Origin: Parabacteroides goldsteinii DSM 19448 = WAL 12034 | Lineage (GTDB): Bacteria > Bacteroidota > Bacteroidia > Bacteroidales > Tannerellaceae | Length of the DNA stretch: 64,000 nucleotides | Assembly (NCBI RefSeq): GCF_000969835.1 | Contig: NZ_KQ033912.1 | Location: forward strand, 1,042,244-1,106,243 | Direction of reading: 5' to 3' | In this document: positions 14,787 through 25,600 of the stretch, one piece after another | Layout of the letters: every line of letters begins with the position of its first letter | Numbering within the stretch: the stretch's first letter is position 1 | Position numbers and translations under genes: made by a program | Notes under the pieces: model-generated | Databases searched by the model: none | The model's input: only the letters and a program-made list of their open reading frames with translations | What the model was told of the DNA's origin: nothing

Positions 14787-15233
14787 TTACTTTTCTCTTG
14801 AAAGAAAAGTAACCAAAAGTTCAAGGCTGCATCCGCTTCGCTACTCCGCATCCTACGTTCGCTGTCGTCTGTGAACTCGCTACGCTCAAACAGCACAGCC
14901 TCCGGGCGCTCACTACGGATGCTTCGCTTTACGCTCACCAGATGAGGCCTTTCATAGAACGCTTTGCGTTCTCTTAAGATTGCCGATACTACCTGTTAAA
15001 TCCGCAAGTTTTTGTTCTATAAGTACCGGTATCGGCCATCCTAAGAGGAAGCACAGCTTCCTTGAAAAGGCCTAAGCGGGTGAACGTCCGCGTAGGGGGA
15101 AGACGAAGCGGTTAAAAAAATCCGTTGTCTGAGCGAAGCGAGTTTCGGATTTTTCAGCGAAGTCTTTCACCGGAGCAGTGAAGCCGGTTAAGCCTTGATC
15201 TTTTGCCTACTTTTCCATCAAGGGAAAAGTAGG
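14787..15233. mobile_element. 447-bp non-coding element with ~42-bp terminal inverted repeats (MITE-like)
   Basis: The left end (14787-14828) and right end (15191-15233) are inverted copies with about 80% identity, both ending in ...CAAGGCT / AGCCTTG... Each end contains a small palindrome of its own (ACTTTTC..GAAAAGT type). Inside are nested inverted words (GAACGCTTTGCGTTC; GGAAGCACAGCTTCC; CGATAC/GTATCG) and no plausible gene. Similar sequence starting with TTACTTTTCTCTTGAAAG recurs in Bacteroidales intergenic regions in my recollection. It fills the gap between the ABC permease and fbp. Confidence 0.65.
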
Positions 15234-15250
15234 TTCAATTATTTCTATAT

Positions 15251-17251
15251 TCAATACTCACTCCGTTCCTTCTCTTTGATAAATCCGTTGCGGTAGGCAT
15301 ACAGCAACTTTTCCAGGTCATGGATCTGGCGTTGCAGGTCGGCGCCTTTATCGGTATCTTTCACCATCTGGCGGTGAGAGCTCAACTCGACCACAATCGT
15401 GGTGGAACGGATATCACGGCCTTCCTTGATTGCCTGGTCGGTAGACAGGAACGGTTCGTGCTGTACCAACTGGAAACCGCGGGAATGATAAACCAGCGTA
15501 TAACCGGCAATACCGGTCTCGGGATGGTAAGGTCTGGAGAAACCGCCGTCGATAACCAGCAACTTGCCGTTTGCCTTGATCGGGTTTTCTCCCTGGATGG
15601 AGCGGACAGGCACATGACCGTTAATGATATGGCGGTGAGGCCCGGTCACCCCGAACTCGTCCAGTATCATATCGCATACCTTTTCTTCTTCACGCAGGGT
15701 ATAATACGCCCCTTTGTCTTCCTTCTGCACCGCCTTGTCGTCGATAAAAGCCCGTTCGAAGGTTGCCATCTTGCTCTTGTCGAACAAAGGAGAGTCTTTT
15801 CCTCCCCAAAGATACCAGATGTAATCGAGGGCAAAGTCCTTCTCCGGAGAGCCGTCCGAATCGAAATAAGCGGTACGGATCAACTGGTCGACCTTATCCA
15901 GCAAAGCCTTACCCTTGTATTCCTGCCCTTCGATACAAATGTTCTTCAACGTTCCGTCGGCGTTCATCGGGACAGAGGCATGAAACAGCAGGTTGGAGTT
16001 ACAAACCTGATACATACTGCCATGCCGGAAGAGGCAACGCATATGTTTCTTCAGCTTCTCGCTGCATTCGAACGAGTGGAGCATGCGGTGCATCAGGTCT
16101 TCCTCCTCGATAGACAGCGCGTACGGGTCTTTCGGGTTGATGGTAGGCCAGTTTTTGTCTTTCAGTTCATACTCTTTCCCGTCCAGATGGATGGTCCCGC
16201 GTTTCAGGTCGATATGGTGTAACAACAGGCGGTCGTCCATATCGAATTCGGGGCGGCGGCGGATAATATCCCCTTCCAGCTTGAACTGGATGATCGTTAT
16301 TGCCTTGTGCATCTGCGAGATCAGGCGGATCGTCTTTTCGTCGAAAGCCGAGTCGGCCCCATTAGTCTTCGGCATGAACAATTCGCAGGGATCGTCGCCA
16401 TAAATATCCATTGCAAAGGTAGCCAGAGGTAGCAGGTTGATGCCATAGCCATCCTCCAGGGTTGCCAGGTTACCGAAACGGAGGCACATGCGGATCACAT
16501 TGGCGATGCTCCCCAGGTTGCCCGAGGCCGCCCCCATCCACAGGACATCGTGGTTGCCCCACTGGATATCGAAATGATGGTAGTCGCAAAGGGTATCCAT
16601 AATGATATGTGCTCCCGGGCCACGATCGTAGATATCGCCGATCACATGCAGCAGGTCGATCGTCAGCCGCTGTATCAGGTTACACATGGCGATAATGAAA
16701 TCGTTTGCCCGCCCGGTCGAGATGATCGTTTTGATGATCTGGTCCACATAGGCCGACTTATTCGGCTCGACCGACGACTCATGCAACAGCTCCTGGATGA
16801 TATAGGAGAACTCTTTCGGTAATGCCTTGCGCACTTTCGAGCGGGTATATTTGGACGATACATTACGGCACACCCTCACCAGTTGGTTCAAGGTGATCAG
16901 ATACCAGTCGTCCAGATCGGGTTCCTTCGAGCTGACCAGTTCCAGTTTCTGTTCCGGGTAATAGATCAGCGTACAGAGTTCTTTCTTCTCGTAATCGCGC
17001 AATGTATTGCTGAATATCTCATTCACTTTACGCTTGATCGCTCCGGAGGCATTTTTCAGCACATGATTGAACGCCTGATGTTCTCCGTGAATATCAGACA
17101 GGAAATGCTCCGTACCCTTCGGTAAGTTCAGGATCGCCTCCAGGTTAATGATCTCTGTACTGGCATCCGCAACTGTCGGGAAACTACGTGCCAGCAATTG
17201 CAGATAACGCAGGTCACCAAGCACATATTCGGGTGTTATATCTTTCGTCAT
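15251..17251 (-). CDS. fbp: Fructose-1,6-bisphosphatase, class III
   Basis: A 666-residue gluconeogenic enzyme that hydrolyses fructose 1,6-bisphosphate in the cytosol. The length and the metallophosphoesterase motifs fit class III FBPase (the Bacillus/Bacteroides type): FLSDIHGEHQAF near residue 48, IGDIYDRGPG and WGNHDVLWMG around 215-245, and the late INGHVPVR. The protein is unrelated to the E. coli class I enzyme. It is transcribed alone from a -7 box at 17277; the 447-bp element follows its stop within 20 bp. Confidence 0.95.
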   Translation of the reverse strand: MTKDITPEYVLGDLRYLQLLARSFPTVADASTEIINLEAILNLPKGTEHFLSDIHGEHQAFNHVLKNASGAIKRKVNEIFSNTLRDYEKKELCTLIYYPEQKLELVSSKEPDLDDWYLITLNQLVRVCRNVSSKYTRSKVRKALPKEFSYIIQELLHESSVEPNKSAYVDQIIKTIISTGRANDFIIAMCNLIQRLTIDLLHVIGDIYDRGPGAHIIMDTLCDYHHFDIQWGNHDVLWMGAASGNLGSIANVIRMCLRFGNLATLEDGYGINLLPLATFAMDIYGDDPCELFMPKTNGADSAFDEKTIRLISQMHKAITIIQFKLEGDIIRRRPEFDMDDRLLLHHIDLKRGTIHLDGKEYELKDKNWPTINPKDPYALSIEEEDLMHRMLHSFECSEKLKKHMRCLFRHGSMYQVCNSNLLFHASVPMNADGTLKNICIEGQEYKGKALLDKVDQLIRTAYFDSDGSPEKDFALDYIWYLWGGKDSPLFDKSKMATFERAFIDDKAVQKEDKGAYYTLREEEKVCDMILDEFGVTGPHRHIINGHVPVRSIQGENPIKANGKLLVIDGGFSRPYHPETGIAGYTLVYHSRGFQLVQHEPFLSTDQAIKEGRDIRSTTIVVELSSHRQMVKDTDKGADLQRQIHDLEKLLYAYRNGFIKEKERSEY

Positions 17252-17276
17252 ATAGTGTTTACTGTCTTATTTCGTG

Positions 17277-17284
17277 CAAAGATA
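17277..17284 (-). promoter_or_regulatory. fbp -7 box
   Basis: TATCTTTG on the minus strand fits TAnnTTTG, 26 bp upstream of the fbp start codon. Confidence 0.55.
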
Positions 17285-17418
17285 AACAAATACAGGGAGA
17301 CAATTCATTACAAAAGGATTATTTACGGAAGGCTGCTTTATCATAAACAAAAGAAAAGCGCCCTCTGGGGGCATACCTGATATCTCCTTTCCCGACAGAG
17401 AGCTTCGATAAACACACA

Positions 17419-17457
17419 AAGCCCCGGAAGACGAATCCCCGGGGCTTGCTTTTTTTG
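17419..17457 (+). terminator. Strong GC hairpin in the gap after the large surface protein
   Basis: AAGCCCCGG (17419-17427) and CCGGGGCTT (17439-17447) pair perfectly and are followed by GCTTTTTTT on the plus strand. No plus-strand gene precedes it, so its main use may be to stop minus-strand readthrough from the gene ending at 17608, where the run after the stem is only T-rich. The rest of 17285-17607 shows no gene. Confidence 0.5.
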
Positions 17458-17607
17458 TCTGTTTTCACTCTTCACAGAGGCAGAACAGAAGAACTTTATT
17501 TCATTACTTTAGTATTAATAAATATCACTTGTTCACCTGTCACAGGGTAATTAACGCTATTGCGCTGCGTGATACTCTATTAGAATTATTTGATTATAAA
17601 TAATTTC

Positions 17608-20600
17608 TTATTTAACGATTGCTTTTACAGCAGCTTCACCTTCTACAGCAACTACTACTACACCTGCAGGAGCAGAGATTGTAGCTTCGCTTGAAGCGAT
17701 TACTGTGTTAGCAATTGTCTGACCAAGAACGTTAGTGATAGTAACAGCCTTGCCTTCAGCACCCTTAACGATAACTGCACCGTTGGTAGCAACTACAGTT
17801 ATTGTAGAGGCAGCTTCAATACCTTCGTTAGCTGTAGCTTCTTCGTCAGTTTCACCGAAATGGAATACCTGTGCCTGATTGATCAGTTCCTGGATATTAC
17901 CTTCAGCACTTTCGTGATCTTCAGTTTTTGTTGAGTTCTGAGCCAATACAGGCACACCATTCACAACATTTACCCAAGCACCTTTAAATCCACCAACAGA
18001 AGCAGAGTTTTCAGCATCGTTTGATTCCAGTAAGAAGCCTTCGCTTGCAGCAGAAGTCTCGTCATCCTTATCCGTAACTTTTCTCAAAGAGAATGCATAA
18101 TTACTATGAGTTGTCTTCTTCAGATCATGCTTGTCAGCAATTTCAGCTAATTTGCTCCAGCTTAATACAAAACCTTTCTTAATATAGCTTTCATCAGATA
18201 CACCAGAGTTATCTTTAACAGTCATTGCTTCTTTCAATGTTTTACCGCGTTTAACGATATACAGATATTCACCTGTAGTAGTTACAACGTGTACACCTTC
18301 AACAAATGCCAAACGAGTAAGACCCTGATATTTGTAAGAACTTGCATCACCCAACATCGCATGGCTATTGTCATATTCGATAGAATCATTCAGGTTCACC
18401 AGGAAGCGACCAGCTGTATAACCCTGATAGTTTGCATAGTGGCAATCTGTCTTATCTGCTTCAGCTGCAGTTTTCCAGTAACCATGTTTCTGGTTTTCAT
18501 CACAAGCTACACCGTTAGGAATTGAATCAACAGCAACACCCAGTAAGTACTGAGGCATATGAGTATCTTTAGAAGCTAAAACTTCGTCTACATAGATAGC
18601 AGCAGCCTCAGCAGTTACACCTTTGTTTTCGATACCCAGGTAACCCAGAGTCTTGCTAATTTTCTGACCGGTTGTAGACTGTACACCTGATGCATCAGCG
18701 TTGTCTTCAAACAAATATTCGTTTGAATTGCCAGCTTTTCTCCAGATCTTAATTGTATTGTTAAGAGGCATTGCATAATCAGCATTCAAATCGATATACT
18801 GTTTGCGAACAATTGCATCCGGCAAATAGAAAGCGTTAGATACTTCGTTCGGACGATCGTTCAAATCGTTATCGCGTAATACCCCCATTGTGTTACCGCT
18901 TTCAACAGCAACCTTCATCCAACCGTTATCAGACTTCAACTTTTCAACACCTGGTTCTTTAATATCAACCAGTACATAGCAAGTATCAGTTACATTTTTG
19001 TCTGCATCGAAACGAACCTGATCAGCTTTGAGGTAGAAATAAGCCAACTTCACTGTATTGTCATTCAAGTCAGATTTCTTAACTGCACGATAATAATAAC
19101 GTCCGTCGTTACCCTTTACAGAAGCCATATATAAACGATCGTTATCAATCAGGTTTTTATCTTTTACTTTGATAATATAAGCTTCTCTGTACAGTTTAGG
19201 AAGAAGGTCAGTGCCATCTACTTTTTTCAATGCACTGCTATAATCATTAGTAACAACGCCACCAGTAGTTTCATAAGTTGCTTGAGCAATTTCGAAAGCA
19301 ACAGCATCTTTAGCATCTTCCAAAGAAGCAACATAACCCATATCTTTAGCAGCCTGCAGATACAAATTATCGTTCAGGAAGTTGTTCAGTTTGATGTTAT
19401 AATTATTTTCAATTCCATCATTCAACTCATCAGCAGAGAAACGTTTGTAACCGTGTTCTTTTTCGTAAGCAGCAGGATGTTCTGCTTCGGTAACCGGAGT
19501 AAACCACAATGTATCGTTTACACTGAAGAACTTAGTATCAAACATACCTAACTTAGAAGCATCGAATGTCCAGTTATAATCAGCAGAACGGTTGATAAAA
19601 CGATAGTTCTTTCCATCTGTAGAATATAATTGACCTACAAAAGCAACGATAGGATATTCACGGTTAGTAATTTTAACATACTTAGCAGTATCTGTGCCAT
19701 AGTAGTTCATGTCTTTACAACCCAATTGTTCAACCATCCACATAGTAGCAGGCATTGTGCCATAATCCTGGTTTTCAGCCTGAGTATCATACATCAGTTC
19801 ACCAGCCATGTTAGCTACAAGCTTCATGCCCTGTGCACGATATCTGCCATTAGCTTTCGCATTTCCTAATTCAATGAAATATAAACCATTTTCTTTAGTT
19901 GCACGTTGCAGATAAGCGAACGGACGATTGATAGTAGTTTTAACTTTGAATTCATTCTTACCATCTTTAGCAACAGTGATAACTTTCCCTAAACCGTTAA
20001 TTTCGGCAGCCGTAATAGAAACTGTTTTTGAAGTCCATCCATCGTATTTGTTTACCAAAGTATTTGCTTTTGTGAAATCGTTTACGTAGAATGATGTACA
20101 ACATGCAGAAGCAGTCCAAGCAGTCCCTTGATCCCATTCTTTATCGCTTTGAACAGCAGCATTCAGCGGTTCGATAACGATACTGTCGTTTGTCGGGAAA
20201 TAAGTTGCACGGAAATAATGACGAGCTTTCAAATAAGAATTAGCAGTTGTAGCTTCTTTAGGAGCCACTTCAAACTTAACAGAAGGAGAAGCAGACGGTT
20301 TGATATTCTTTTCTTCATAGCGTTCCAATGCAGGTCTCAAATAACCTTCAGTACCACGTTTGAAGCTCAGATTGAAACCATTTGTAATAGCTTTCAAATC
20401 GGCATCACCTTCATTTTCAAAGCTACCATCAGTCAATTCATAAATATTTTCTTCTGCACTGAATGTACCGGCAAATGCTTCAGCTCCGATCAGGTTGTCC
20501 GGAGCCAATTTGAATGTAAAGTCTTTATCATTCATTCTTTGATCAGCATCCATACGAGTATTGAACTGCTTAGCATTCATAAAGAACGGCATAGCCACAA

Positions 20601-21417
20601 CCGGACGCAACTGAAGTGCTTCAGCTGCTATGTTTGCCAAGCCTGTGCCAGCAGCATCAGCTTTAATAACTTTTGCCTGAACCAGGTAACCGGCACTTGT
20701 TGCATATTCAAAACCATTTGTGTTAAGAGTTGACAGCACAGCATCCTTATTGGTCGCATTATTAGCAAAAGCAAGATACATTACTTCGCCATCAGCTTGG
20801 TTGTGCAGATAAGAATAAACTCTTTCAAGACCGAATTTAGCAGAGTTCTTGTTTACTGTATACCAAGACCAATCGTTAACACCGGCTCTTAATTCAGAAA
20901 CCTCAGCGTTTTTAATCAGTGTGTGGTCGAAAGTAATAGCCAAGTTAGTTTCTTTATTAATATAACGGAAATAACCACCGCTCACACCGTCATTCTTTGT
21001 GTATTCAATCTTCCACAAAGAAGCATTCAATTTTGCGCCATTCTTTTCAGCAGTTGCTTTAGGCATGGCACGCAAATAAACCTTACCAGTTTCTGTGTCT
21101 CTCTCCTGAATCAGGACAAAAGTACCATTAGCTCCGCTAAAAATCTTTCCATCTTGTCCTACTTCCAATTGATACCACTTAGTATCATCAATGAAGTTGA
21201 TTAATTTGTCGAAAGTACCTTGCGTTGCTAAGGTATATGTACCCGCATCTTCTTTGGTTATAGCAGCATTATCTGCGACTGTTTCAGATCCATTTACGGT
21301 TCCATACGTACGATAGGCACCCTGCAAGTCGTTAGAGGTAAGGTGCTGCCAGTTTTGAGCAGACGCAGAACCTACAACTAAAGCAAGCGCCATCAAAGTA
21401 GAAAACTTTTTGTTCAT
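17608..21417 (-). CDS. Very large secreted surface protein, DUF6383-like C-terminus (S-layer candidate)
   Basis: A 1269-residue exported protein. The start at 21417 gives a clean signal peptide (MNKKFSTLMALALVVGSASAQ); the longer frame would hide it. The body is rich in Asn, Asp, Lys, Thr and aromatic residues with repeated blocks on the pattern YLQAAK/YIKVKDKNLIDNDRLYMASVKGNDGRYYYRAVK, suggesting tandem beta domains. The C-terminal ~75 residues (GIEAASTITVVATNGAVIVKG..VTITNVLGQTIANTVI..) resemble DUF6383, the tail I associate with Parabacteroides surface-layer proteins. Codon use is strongly biased to a few codons, as expected for a very abundant protein. It is monocistronic. S-layer function is inference. 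Confidence 0.75.
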   Translation of the reverse strand: MNKKFSTLMALALVVGSASAQNWQHLTSNDLQGAYRTYGTVNGSETVADNAAITKEDAGTYTLATQGTFDKLINFIDDTKWYQLEVGQDGKIFSGANGTFVLIQERDTETGKVYLRAMPKATAEKNGAKLNASLWKIEYTKNDGVSGGYFRYINKETNLAITFDHTLIKNAEVSELRAGVNDWSWYTVNKNSAKFGLERVYSYLHNQADGEVMYLAFANNATNKDAVLSTLNTNGFEYATSAGYLVQAKVIKADAAGTGLANIAAEALQLRPVVAMPFFMNAKQFNTRMDADQRMNDKDFTFKLAPDNLIGAEAFAGTFSAEENIYELTDGSFENEGDADLKAITNGFNLSFKRGTEGYLRPALERYEEKNIKPSASPSVKFEVAPKEATTANSYLKARHYFRATYFPTNDSIVIEPLNAAVQSDKEWDQGTAWTASACCTSFYVNDFTKANTLVNKYDGWTSKTVSITAAEINGLGKVITVAKDGKNEFKVKTTINRPFAYLQRATKENGLYFIELGNAKANGRYRAQGMKLVANMAGELMYDTQAENQDYGTMPATMWMVEQLGCKDMNYYGTDTAKYVKITNREYPIVAFVGQLYSTDGKNYRFINRSADYNWTFDASKLGMFDTKFFSVNDTLWFTPVTEAEHPAAYEKEHGYKRFSADELNDGIENNYNIKLNNFLNDNLYLQAAKDMGYVASLEDAKDAVAFEIAQATYETTGGVVTNDYSSALKKVDGTDLLPKLYREAYIIKVKDKNLIDNDRLYMASVKGNDGRYYYRAVKKSDLNDNTVKLAYFYLKADQVRFDADKNVTDTCYVLVDIKEPGVEKLKSDNGWMKVAVESGNTMGVLRDNDLNDRPNEVSNAFYLPDAIVRKQYIDLNADYAMPLNNTIKIWRKAGNSNEYLFEDNADASGVQSTTGQKISKTLGYLGIENKGVTAEAAAIYVDEVLASKDTHMPQYLLGVAVDSIPNGVACDENQKHGYWKTAAEADKTDCHYANYQGYTAGRFLVNLNDSIEYDNSHAMLGDASSYKYQGLTRLAFVEGVHVVTTTGEYLYIVKRGKTLKEAMTVKDNSGVSDESYIKKGFVLSWSKLAEIADKHDLKKTTHSNYAFSLRKVTDKDDETSAASEGFLLESNDAENSASVGGFKGAWVNVVNGVPVLAQNSTKTEDHESAEGNIQELINQAQVFHFGETDEEATANEGIEAASTITVVATNGAVIVKGAEGKAVTITNVLGQTIANTVIASSEATISAPAGVVVVAVEGEAAVKAIVK

Positions 21418-21492
21418 AATCAATAAATTTAATATTAATAATAGTGTTATAAAAGTCCATTTCACGGATCCGTTCAGAGACTGCCAAATGTT

Positions 21493-21530
21493 AAATGACG
21501 AGTTTAAACGTTCCTTTTTTCTCGTCATTT
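21493..21530 (-). other. 10-bp perfect hairpin in the leader of the large surface-protein gene
   Basis: AAATGACGAG (21493-21502) and CTCGTCATTT (21521-21530) are exact inverted repeats with an 18-bp loop, about 75 bp upstream of the start codon. If transcribed, it would cap the leader and could stabilise an abundant mRNA. I found no perfect -7 box for this gene near it. Confidence 0.55.
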
Positions 21531-21971
21531 TTGGGTGTATGATTTGAGTTCATACCGGAAAGGTCGAATTTTGTACTAACTTTGTTATTCTGTTGATAAG
21601 AAAGGATATAGAGAAAGAAAAAAATATAGAGAAAAAGAGTGGTGGTTAAAAAGATTGTTGTAATTTTGTGACTAGAAAAAAGGAACCTTTAAATTAGTCA
21701 GTCCTTTTTCGCACTTCACGTTTTATAATTCAATAGCTACACATTCATCTCCGTCTTTAATCCGTTAGAGAAATATTAAAGGTCTTATATATAATGTACA
21801 TGCGCGTACATTAATATTATTATTTATCGGAAGCAAAAAATCCATACTATTACGGCTTTTTCCATTTTCAAGCACAAAAATCCAAGAAATCCGGTCTTTC
21901 GGAGAATGTAAGCGCACCTGTTTTTCATTCCGCAACCAGACAACTTCTGTATCTTATATTAGGATACCATA

Positions 21972-22013
21972 TTCTCATATATTATGATACAACATTCGTA
22001 TAATATATGAGAA
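21972..22013. other. 14-bp perfect AT-rich inverted repeat
   Basis: TTCTCATATATTAT (21972-21985) and ATAATATATGAGAA (22000-22013) are exact inverted repeats with a 14-bp loop, and GATAC/GTATC pairs lie around them. The whole gap 21531-22086 is otherwise gene-free and AT-rich. Confidence 0.6.
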
Positions 22014-22086
22014 TTGAGTATCACAATATATGATATTTCTGCATCTATACGGATAGATCATTCAGTAGTCCGTAACAGACTATGAA

Positions 22087-22533
22087 TCAATCTCTATCCA
22101 AATCATAATACTCCATATATTCGTCATATTGCGGCTCTTCGGTAATGCCTTGGGCAAGGAACAGCTTTTTGATATATGCCTGCTCTTTCGGCCTGACCAG
22201 GCGCTTCTTTTGTTTACAGCGGTAATAGGTATTACGTCCCAGATGGGCAATAAGCTGTGATTTGATTGTCTCGGCTTTTCGCAAAGGGATATCATCGAAC
22301 AGGCAGGTTATGCCTCTGGCGAACCGCTGCGGTTGGTCGAGCAGGAAGAAAGGACACTCTTCGCCAGTGAGAGATGCAAGGTGGCCCGGATTGATAATAT
22401 ATACACCTCCGCGCGTTTGAGGAACACGAAGCCACACCTGATGCCGAAGGCAGGTATCACGACGCACGCATTTCTCGTTGAGACAATGGGCAAAACGACC
22501 CGGGAATTCATCATAATTGAAATCTGCTTTCAT
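22087..22533 (-). CDS. DUF6078-like cytosolic protein
   Basis: A 148-residue protein that, from memory, resembles the DUF6078 family of Bacteroidales; function unknown. The N-terminal cysteines C17-x4-C22-x5-C28 (CLNEKCVRRDTCLRH) suggest a small metal site. The centre contains GEECPFFLLDQPQRFARGI, and the C-terminal half is basic (YRCKQKKRLVRPKEQAYIKKLF), then acidic at the end (EYMEYYDLDRD). It has no signal peptide. It is divergent from the HTCS regulator gene with a 116-bp gap; its own -7 box is at 22567-22574. No link to the sugar locus is evident beyond adjacency. Confidence 0.7.
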   Translation of the reverse strand: MKADFNYDEFPGRFAHCLNEKCVRRDTCLRHQVWLRVPQTRGGVYIINPGHLASLTGEECPFFLLDQPQRFARGITCLFDDIPLRKAETIKSQLIAHLGRNTYYRCKQKKRLVRPKEQAYIKKLFLAQGITEEPQYDEYMEYYDLDRD

Positions 22534-22566
22534 AATATGTAATAGTTTATTGGTTACATTGATTTA

Positions 22567-22574
22567 CAAAGATA
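22567..22574 (-). promoter_or_regulatory. -7 box of the DUF6078-like gene
   Basis: TATCTTTG on the minus strand fits TAnnTTTG. The predicted leader is about 27 nt. Confidence 0.5.
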
Positions 22575-22649
22575 CTATTTTATATGACCTGATACGTAAA
22601 GCTGTTTCAGAATTTATCATTATCTTCGCCTTCAAATAATGTAAAAGCC

Positions 22650-25600
22650 ATGAGAAAATCAATCATCCTTTTCATATTTCTGCATATCTTGTCTTACGCC
22701 TTCCCTATCTATTTCAAACATATCGGGATGAAAGAAGGACTTTCGCAACTTTCTGTCATGTCTATCTATCAGGATGAACTGGGCCGTATGTGGTTCGGGA
22801 CGGAAGAAGGGTTAAGCGTTTTCGACGGTGTTCACGTAACCTCGCATAAACCGACATTAAAGAATGAGAGCGGGAAGGAAACAACCGTTGGTAACAGCAT
22901 CGACTTCATAACCGGAGACAACCAAGGGAATATTTATTTCAACTCGGATAATTCGTTGGTACGATACAACCTGCGTTCCCAGCAGTTTACCTGCCTGAAA
23001 CAAGCATGGGTGAATGCGATCGCTTTCAGCGGCGAACAACTTTGGGTGAACGCGTCCGATTCTATCTTTGTCTGGGATACACAGACGGAAGAACTTCATT
23101 TCCGCTTCAAACTGGAACTCTCCAACCAACATGTAACCTGTATCATGGTCGATTCCCAAAAACGCTGCTGGATAGGGACCAATTCCGGATTATATATGAA
23201 AGAGGAAGACAAACCCCTTGCCTATATCATTCCCAGTGAAGATATTTATGCCTTATACGAAGATTCACATAGGAACCTATGGATATCCGCCCGCATGAAC
23301 GGACTTTACAAACGCGAACCGTCGGGTAATTTCAAACGCTTCCGCTTCGATCCGCACAACGATAACAATATATCCAGCAACCAGGTAAGGGGAATCGTTG
23401 AAGACAACTCCGGTAACCTTTGGATAGGAACCTTCACCGGACTAAACAAATATAATCCCTACAACGATCATTTCCAGGTATATACCCGCGACAACCTTCC
23501 CGGAAGCCTCGCCCACTCCTCCGTTTTCCCGGTTTACAAAGACCGGCAGGGAAGCATCTGGTTGGGTACTTATTACGGTGGCGTCCACTATTTCAATCCT
23601 GAAATGGACCTTTTCACGATTTATACGGCAGACAAAACAAGGAAAGACTGCATCAGTTTCCCTTTTGTCGGGCATATGACGGAAGATAAAGACGATAATA
23701 TCTGGATCTGCACCGAAGGCGGCGGACTGAACCTTTTCGACCGGAAAAAGAAAACATTTACCTATTTCATGGCCGATCCCGACAGAAACTCTATCGCCCA
23801 TGACAATCTGAAATCTATTGCCTACAGTGCCAACCGCAATAAGCTTTACATCGGTACCCACACCGGCGGACTATCCATATTCGATATCCCAAAGAAACGG
23901 TTCCGGAATCCTTATTTCGAAGACCCTTCGTATGCCGTAAAAGCCGGCGACCGTATCAATCAGATGGCCATCTGGAAAGACAAATACCTGGTACTCCTGA
24001 CGCAATGGGGATGCGTCAAAATGGATCTCGATACCGAAAAGATCACCCAGACCTTCGAAGGAGGCAAGCAATACGGTAATCATTGTTTCCTGATCGACTC
24101 GCAGGATTATATATGGATAACAACAGGAAGAGTCATCAACAAGATCAACCTGAATAACCAGGAAGACAGGACAGTCTTTCGTTGCGGCGAAAACGGATTG
24201 GGAAACCAGCCGGTATCTGCCATCTATGAAGACAAAAAAGGACGTATCTTCTTCGGAACGCTCGGAGCCGGACTCTATCTGTATGATGAAAAGAACCATA
24301 CTTTCAGTGGATATACTACCGAAAACAGTATGATCCTAAGCAACTATTGCTACGATATCAAAGAGTCGATACAAGGTTACCTGATCATATCCGGTGATAA
24401 AGGACTCTCTTTCCTGGATCCGGAACAACAGTTATTTAAGGTGGTAGAACTGGGTACCGCACTTCCTGTTTCCGGGATCAACAAAGGATGCGGACTGCTG
24501 GTCAGCCCGAATGGCGAAATCTTTGTCGGAGGAATAGACGGTTTAAGTACGTTCTTCGAACAGGACTTGTTCCGGCCTGCAAAAGACTACCGGTTATATT
24601 TCTCCGAATTGTATATCAATAATGAATTAGTAAATCCTTCCGACCGTTCACGGGTTCTCTCCGAAGCTTTGCCTTATACGCAGGAAATAGAGTTGAACCA
24701 CAATCAGAACAACCTCATCATCTCATTCAACTCGAACAACTATATCAATACGTTGAAAGAGACGGCTTACGAATACATGCTGGAAGGCTTCGACAACAAA
24801 TGGATCAACAATACCGACAACAGCATCCAATACACGAACCTCAATCCGGGTAAATACACCCTGGTCGTGCGTGAGAAACAATACGACACAAAGATCGAAC
24901 CGCAAACGATCCGGATGGGCATCACGATCCATTCCCCGCTCTATGCCACACCGTTATTTTATCTCTTATACGTGCTGGTCGGCGGCGGGTTGATCTATAG
25001 CTTCTTCCGCTTCAAACAATCGCAGTTGCTGCTCAGAACTTCATTGGAGTTTGAACGGAAAGAAAAAGAGAGGATCGAGGAACTGAACCAGGCTAAACTA
25101 CAGTTCTTTTCAAACATCTCGCATGAGTTCCGGACACCGCTTACCCTGATCATTTCGCAGATCGAACTCTTGCTGCAAAGCAGTTCGGTGGCCCCATCCA
25201 CCTACAACAAACTACTGAAAATATACAGGAACACGCATAATATGCGGATGCTGATCAGTGAGTTGTTGGATTTCCGCAAACTGGAACAAGGGCATGTGAA
25301 ACTGAAAGTATATGAACAAAACATCATCCCTTTCCTGAAAGAGATCTATCTCTCTTTTTACGAATATGCTTCCAGCCGTTCAGTAACTTATCAGTTCACC
25401 TCCGGGGCGGAAGATATCGAATGCTGGTTCGACCCGAAACAGATGCAAAAGGTATTCTACAACCTGCTGTCGAACGCATTCAAATATTCAAAACCGGGTG
25501 CAGCCATCGAAATGGTCGTCGAAGAGAATGACCAGGCGATCATCATAAAAATCATAGACAACGGCATCGGTATCAGCAAAGAAGATATCGACAAGATATT

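Noticed and set aside
15320..16222. Plus-strand frame over fbp
   Set aside because: Antisense of a highly conserved enzyme, with no promoter or homology.
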